This document shows positions 58,143 through 60,000 of a DNA stretch of 60,000 bases, in pieces. Origin of the DNA: Membranipora membranacea (Eukaryota > Bryozoa > Gymnolaemata > Cheilostomatida > Membraniporidae); assembly GCA_914767715.1 (NCBI GenBank), contig OU612070.1, positions 9,753,501 to 9,813,500 on the forward strand. The letters are read 5' to 3'. Under the pieces are notes generated by a model that saw only the letters and a list, made by a program, of their open reading frames with translations, made no database searches and was not told where the DNA came from. How positions within the stretch are numbered: the stretch's first letter is position 1; each line of letters begins with the position of its first letter. The position numbers and the translations under genes were made by a program.

Positions 58143-58636
58143 CAATAATATGAGTCACTTAGGAATCTGTGCAATGGATATAATATGGTGTCTACACAGG
58201 AACAAAGACCAGTGGTATGGTGCCAGTTTGCTTGGTATTGGTTCAAGGCAACAACGTCTTTCAAAGTTTGGTACATGTAACATATGGACGATCAAGAAGC
58301 TTTGGTACAATATTGATAAGAATTGGATCTTATATCTGTGGTTCTTTTTGTTATTGTAATTATGCATGCTACTGAAATCCTCTATATATTTGATAAACCC
58401 TCGCCTTCTTTGAGACAGGGATCTTTTCATTTAAAAAGCACTTGGCTTGAAATCTCTAGTTCAGTCTTTCTAGTCACTTGCTAAGACGTTAGATAGACCA
58501 ACCAAAGATGAATTATAATCAGTGGTCCCTCTGGTTCTATTGTTGAGGTTGTTATGTCCCTGCTGGTTGAGTAAAGAGACTTATAGAACATCAAACAAAC
58601 CCTAGGAAATTTTATGTTGTTACCGAAGCTAGCTAA

Positions 58637-58795
58637 TTTTGTTCACTGTTGGATGTGACTCTCTATCATGTAAATTAATTTCTTTTTAATTTTTTGAATG
58701 AGAAGAAAGTTATATATGTTCTAGAAATGTAATAATGATTGTTCTTGTTGTCAATAAAATCATGTAAATATGGGAATTTTTTTTATTTAAATTAG
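58637..58795. repeat. Dispersed repeat, copy 1, in ATP13A1 3' UTR
   Basis: Similar in order and orientation to 59631-59766: shared TTTTGTTCAC, TTGGATGT, CTCTATCA, AGAAAGTTATATATGT, a GTCAA-AAAT segment and ATGTAAAT. Diverged with indels. This copy contains the likely ATP13A1 poly(A) signal. Confidence 0.7.
58753..58758 (+). terminator. Probable ATP13A1 poly(A) signal
   Basis: AATAAA about 610 nt after the ATP13A1 stop codon, the first canonical hexamer I see downstream. Not proven by transcript data. Confidence 0.6.
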
Positions 58796-59434
58796 ATTCA
58801 AAGAGACAAATTATTTTACCATTATTAAAAATTTGTTACTAGTTACTTGTTACTAGAAAATAACTATATCTGCTGAGAAACTATTGATATTAAAAGTTGA
58901 TAGAAAATATACAACAATGTAGGACAGCAACTCCATTACATGAAAATATTTAATAATTCTAATTGCCTACAGAACAGGTTGTTGACTGTCACCTTTTGTC
59001 TGTATTAATGTAATATATATATTGTGTAATATAATATATAATATATCAAATCATCAAAATGTGTTTAAAATTAAATTGGCATCTTCCCATTCCATTACAG
59101 TCAGATAAAACAATCAGTAATACAAAAAGAGACCTAGATGGCCTAGATTTTTAAATGACACTTTTTCATAAAACTTATGGATTTCTACATTTCATTATAA
59201 TGAAAATGGTATTACTATAAATGTTATTCTTGATGAAACTTTTGTGCTGACTTGAGGGCAAGATTACATCGTCAAAAATAACTTAATACACTACATCAAT
59301 TATAAGGCTGGTACTTATATCAAATTAACCAAAAAATAATTTTCTGAATAAATAACACACAAAATATTGATTAACAGTTTATGTCATTATATAGAGTATA
59401 ATGTTATAGTTTATGGAGAAGCATTCCGCCATGC

Positions 59435-59942
59435 TCAGGGGAAATGTGGGGGTCCCCATCTTCTGTTTACTTGTATACTGTTGGAGCTGCGACTATTTGG
59501 TTGCATCATCTCCGAATAGGGCATTCTCTGCAGGCACTCCATGAACTGAGAGTCAGTTAGCTGGTAGATTGTCGCACTTCTTAAACACTCCATAATTGTC
59601 TGAAATAAAATCAAATTGTTACAAAGTTTATTTTGTTCACTATTGGATGTCACATCTCTATCACAGAATGAGTAGAAAGTTATATATGTATTAGAAAGTG
59701 TCACAATGTATTTTCTCGTCAAAATATTTATGTAAATGCTGGAGTTGTTCTATTAAAATTTAAAAATGTGTTCAGCCTAACATTTCACAAACCTATTAAA
59801 AGTTTTAGAAAAATATTGGTCTGATGGGAAACTGTAGTGTGTATTTGTCATAGAAACTTTTGTTGATAAATTAAAGACATTCAAACCTTGAACCATTTGA
59901 ACCTTTCCTGCTTGCAGGCCAGGGTGACAGCTTTGGTAATGT
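59435..59942 (-). CDS. Last two exons of an unidentified gene (five-prime partial)
   Basis: Two minus-strand exons with GT-AG borders: 59942-59887 and 59599-59435, the latter ending in a stop. Joined in phase they give a C-terminus rich in amphipathic helix (ITKAVTLACKQERFKWFK, then TIMECLRSATIYQLTDSQF) followed by a polar, Ser/Asn/Pro-rich tail ending PPHFP. I do not recognise the family. The acceptor of the first exon is ambiguous: the alternative at TATAG puts a stop in frame, so CTTAAG is preferred. The rest of the gene lies beyond the right edge. Confidence 0.6.
59631..59766. repeat. Dispersed repeat, copy 2, in intron of the right-edge gene
   Basis: Direct-orientation relative of 58637-58795, about 995 bp away. 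It lies in the last intron of the unidentified minus-strand gene. Which copy is ancestral cannot be seen here. Confidence 0.7.
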
Positions 59943-60000
59943 CTTAAGAACTATAAAAAATATTAGGTTTATATACTTCAAAATGACAACGAGTAGAAAA

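Larger units (their letters stand above)
58143..59434. other. Convergent intergenic region after ATP13A1
   Basis: ATP13A1 3' UTR to about 58775, then AT-rich DNA with no recognised gene. A short tandem GTTACTAGTTACTT pattern occurs near 58836-58857. The unidentified minus-strand gene must end in the right part. Confidence 0.6.

Overview
This is eukaryotic, almost certainly animal, nuclear DNA. Every gene is split by GT-AG introns, mostly of a few hundred bases to about 1.5 kb, in AT-rich sequence. The proteins are conserved animal housekeeping families, and there is an intron-containing tRNA-Arg and several DNA-transposon relics. The gene spacing suggests an invertebrate with a moderately compact genome, but I cannot name a phylum or species. 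There are no operons, CRISPR arrays or prokaryotic signals.

Layout. Positions 658-15246 (copy A) and 17336-32555 (copy B) are a direct segmental duplication, close to identical even in introns and intergenic DNA. Each copy carries a plus-strand flavin-containing monooxygenase (FMO-like) gene converging on a minus-strand PP2A B56 regulatory-subunit gene. Copy B is complete: FMO is 7 exons and 429 codons (17063-22984), and B56 is 13 coding exons and 615 codons (38183 down to 24208, its five-prime exons lying beyond the duplicated block). Copy A is partial. Its FMO exons 2-7 are intact, but exon 1 is not in the window. Its B56 is a clear pseudogene with three frameshifts, a lost splice acceptor, a 316-bp deletion that removes half an exon, and no five-prime exons. 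Between the copies lies a 2.1-kb spacer with a 7-bp minisatellite, a perfect 48-bp-arm palindrome and FMO exon 1.

The B56 start codon at 38183 faces the start of ATP13A1 (P5A-type ATPase, 25 exons, 1184 codons, 38600-58142) across about 416 bp, probably a shared bidirectional promoter. ATP13A1 introns hold a tRNA-Arg(UCU) gene, a Harbinger-type MITE, a 525-bp fold-back element, a TTAA-flanked MITE and a tRNA-like SINE relic. At the right edge, the last two exons of an unidentified minus-strand gene (59942-59435) converge on ATP13A1.

Working together: FMO is a drug- and xenobiotic-type oxidoreductase, B56 targets PP2A to substrates, and ATP13A1 is an ER-membrane protein quality-control ATPase. 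They share no pathway; their adjacency is positional. I found no new molecular system. The most rewarding parts are the duplication with one-sided decay, the perfect palindrome upstream of FMO, and the set of non-autonomous DNA transposons whose target-site duplications can be read directly.
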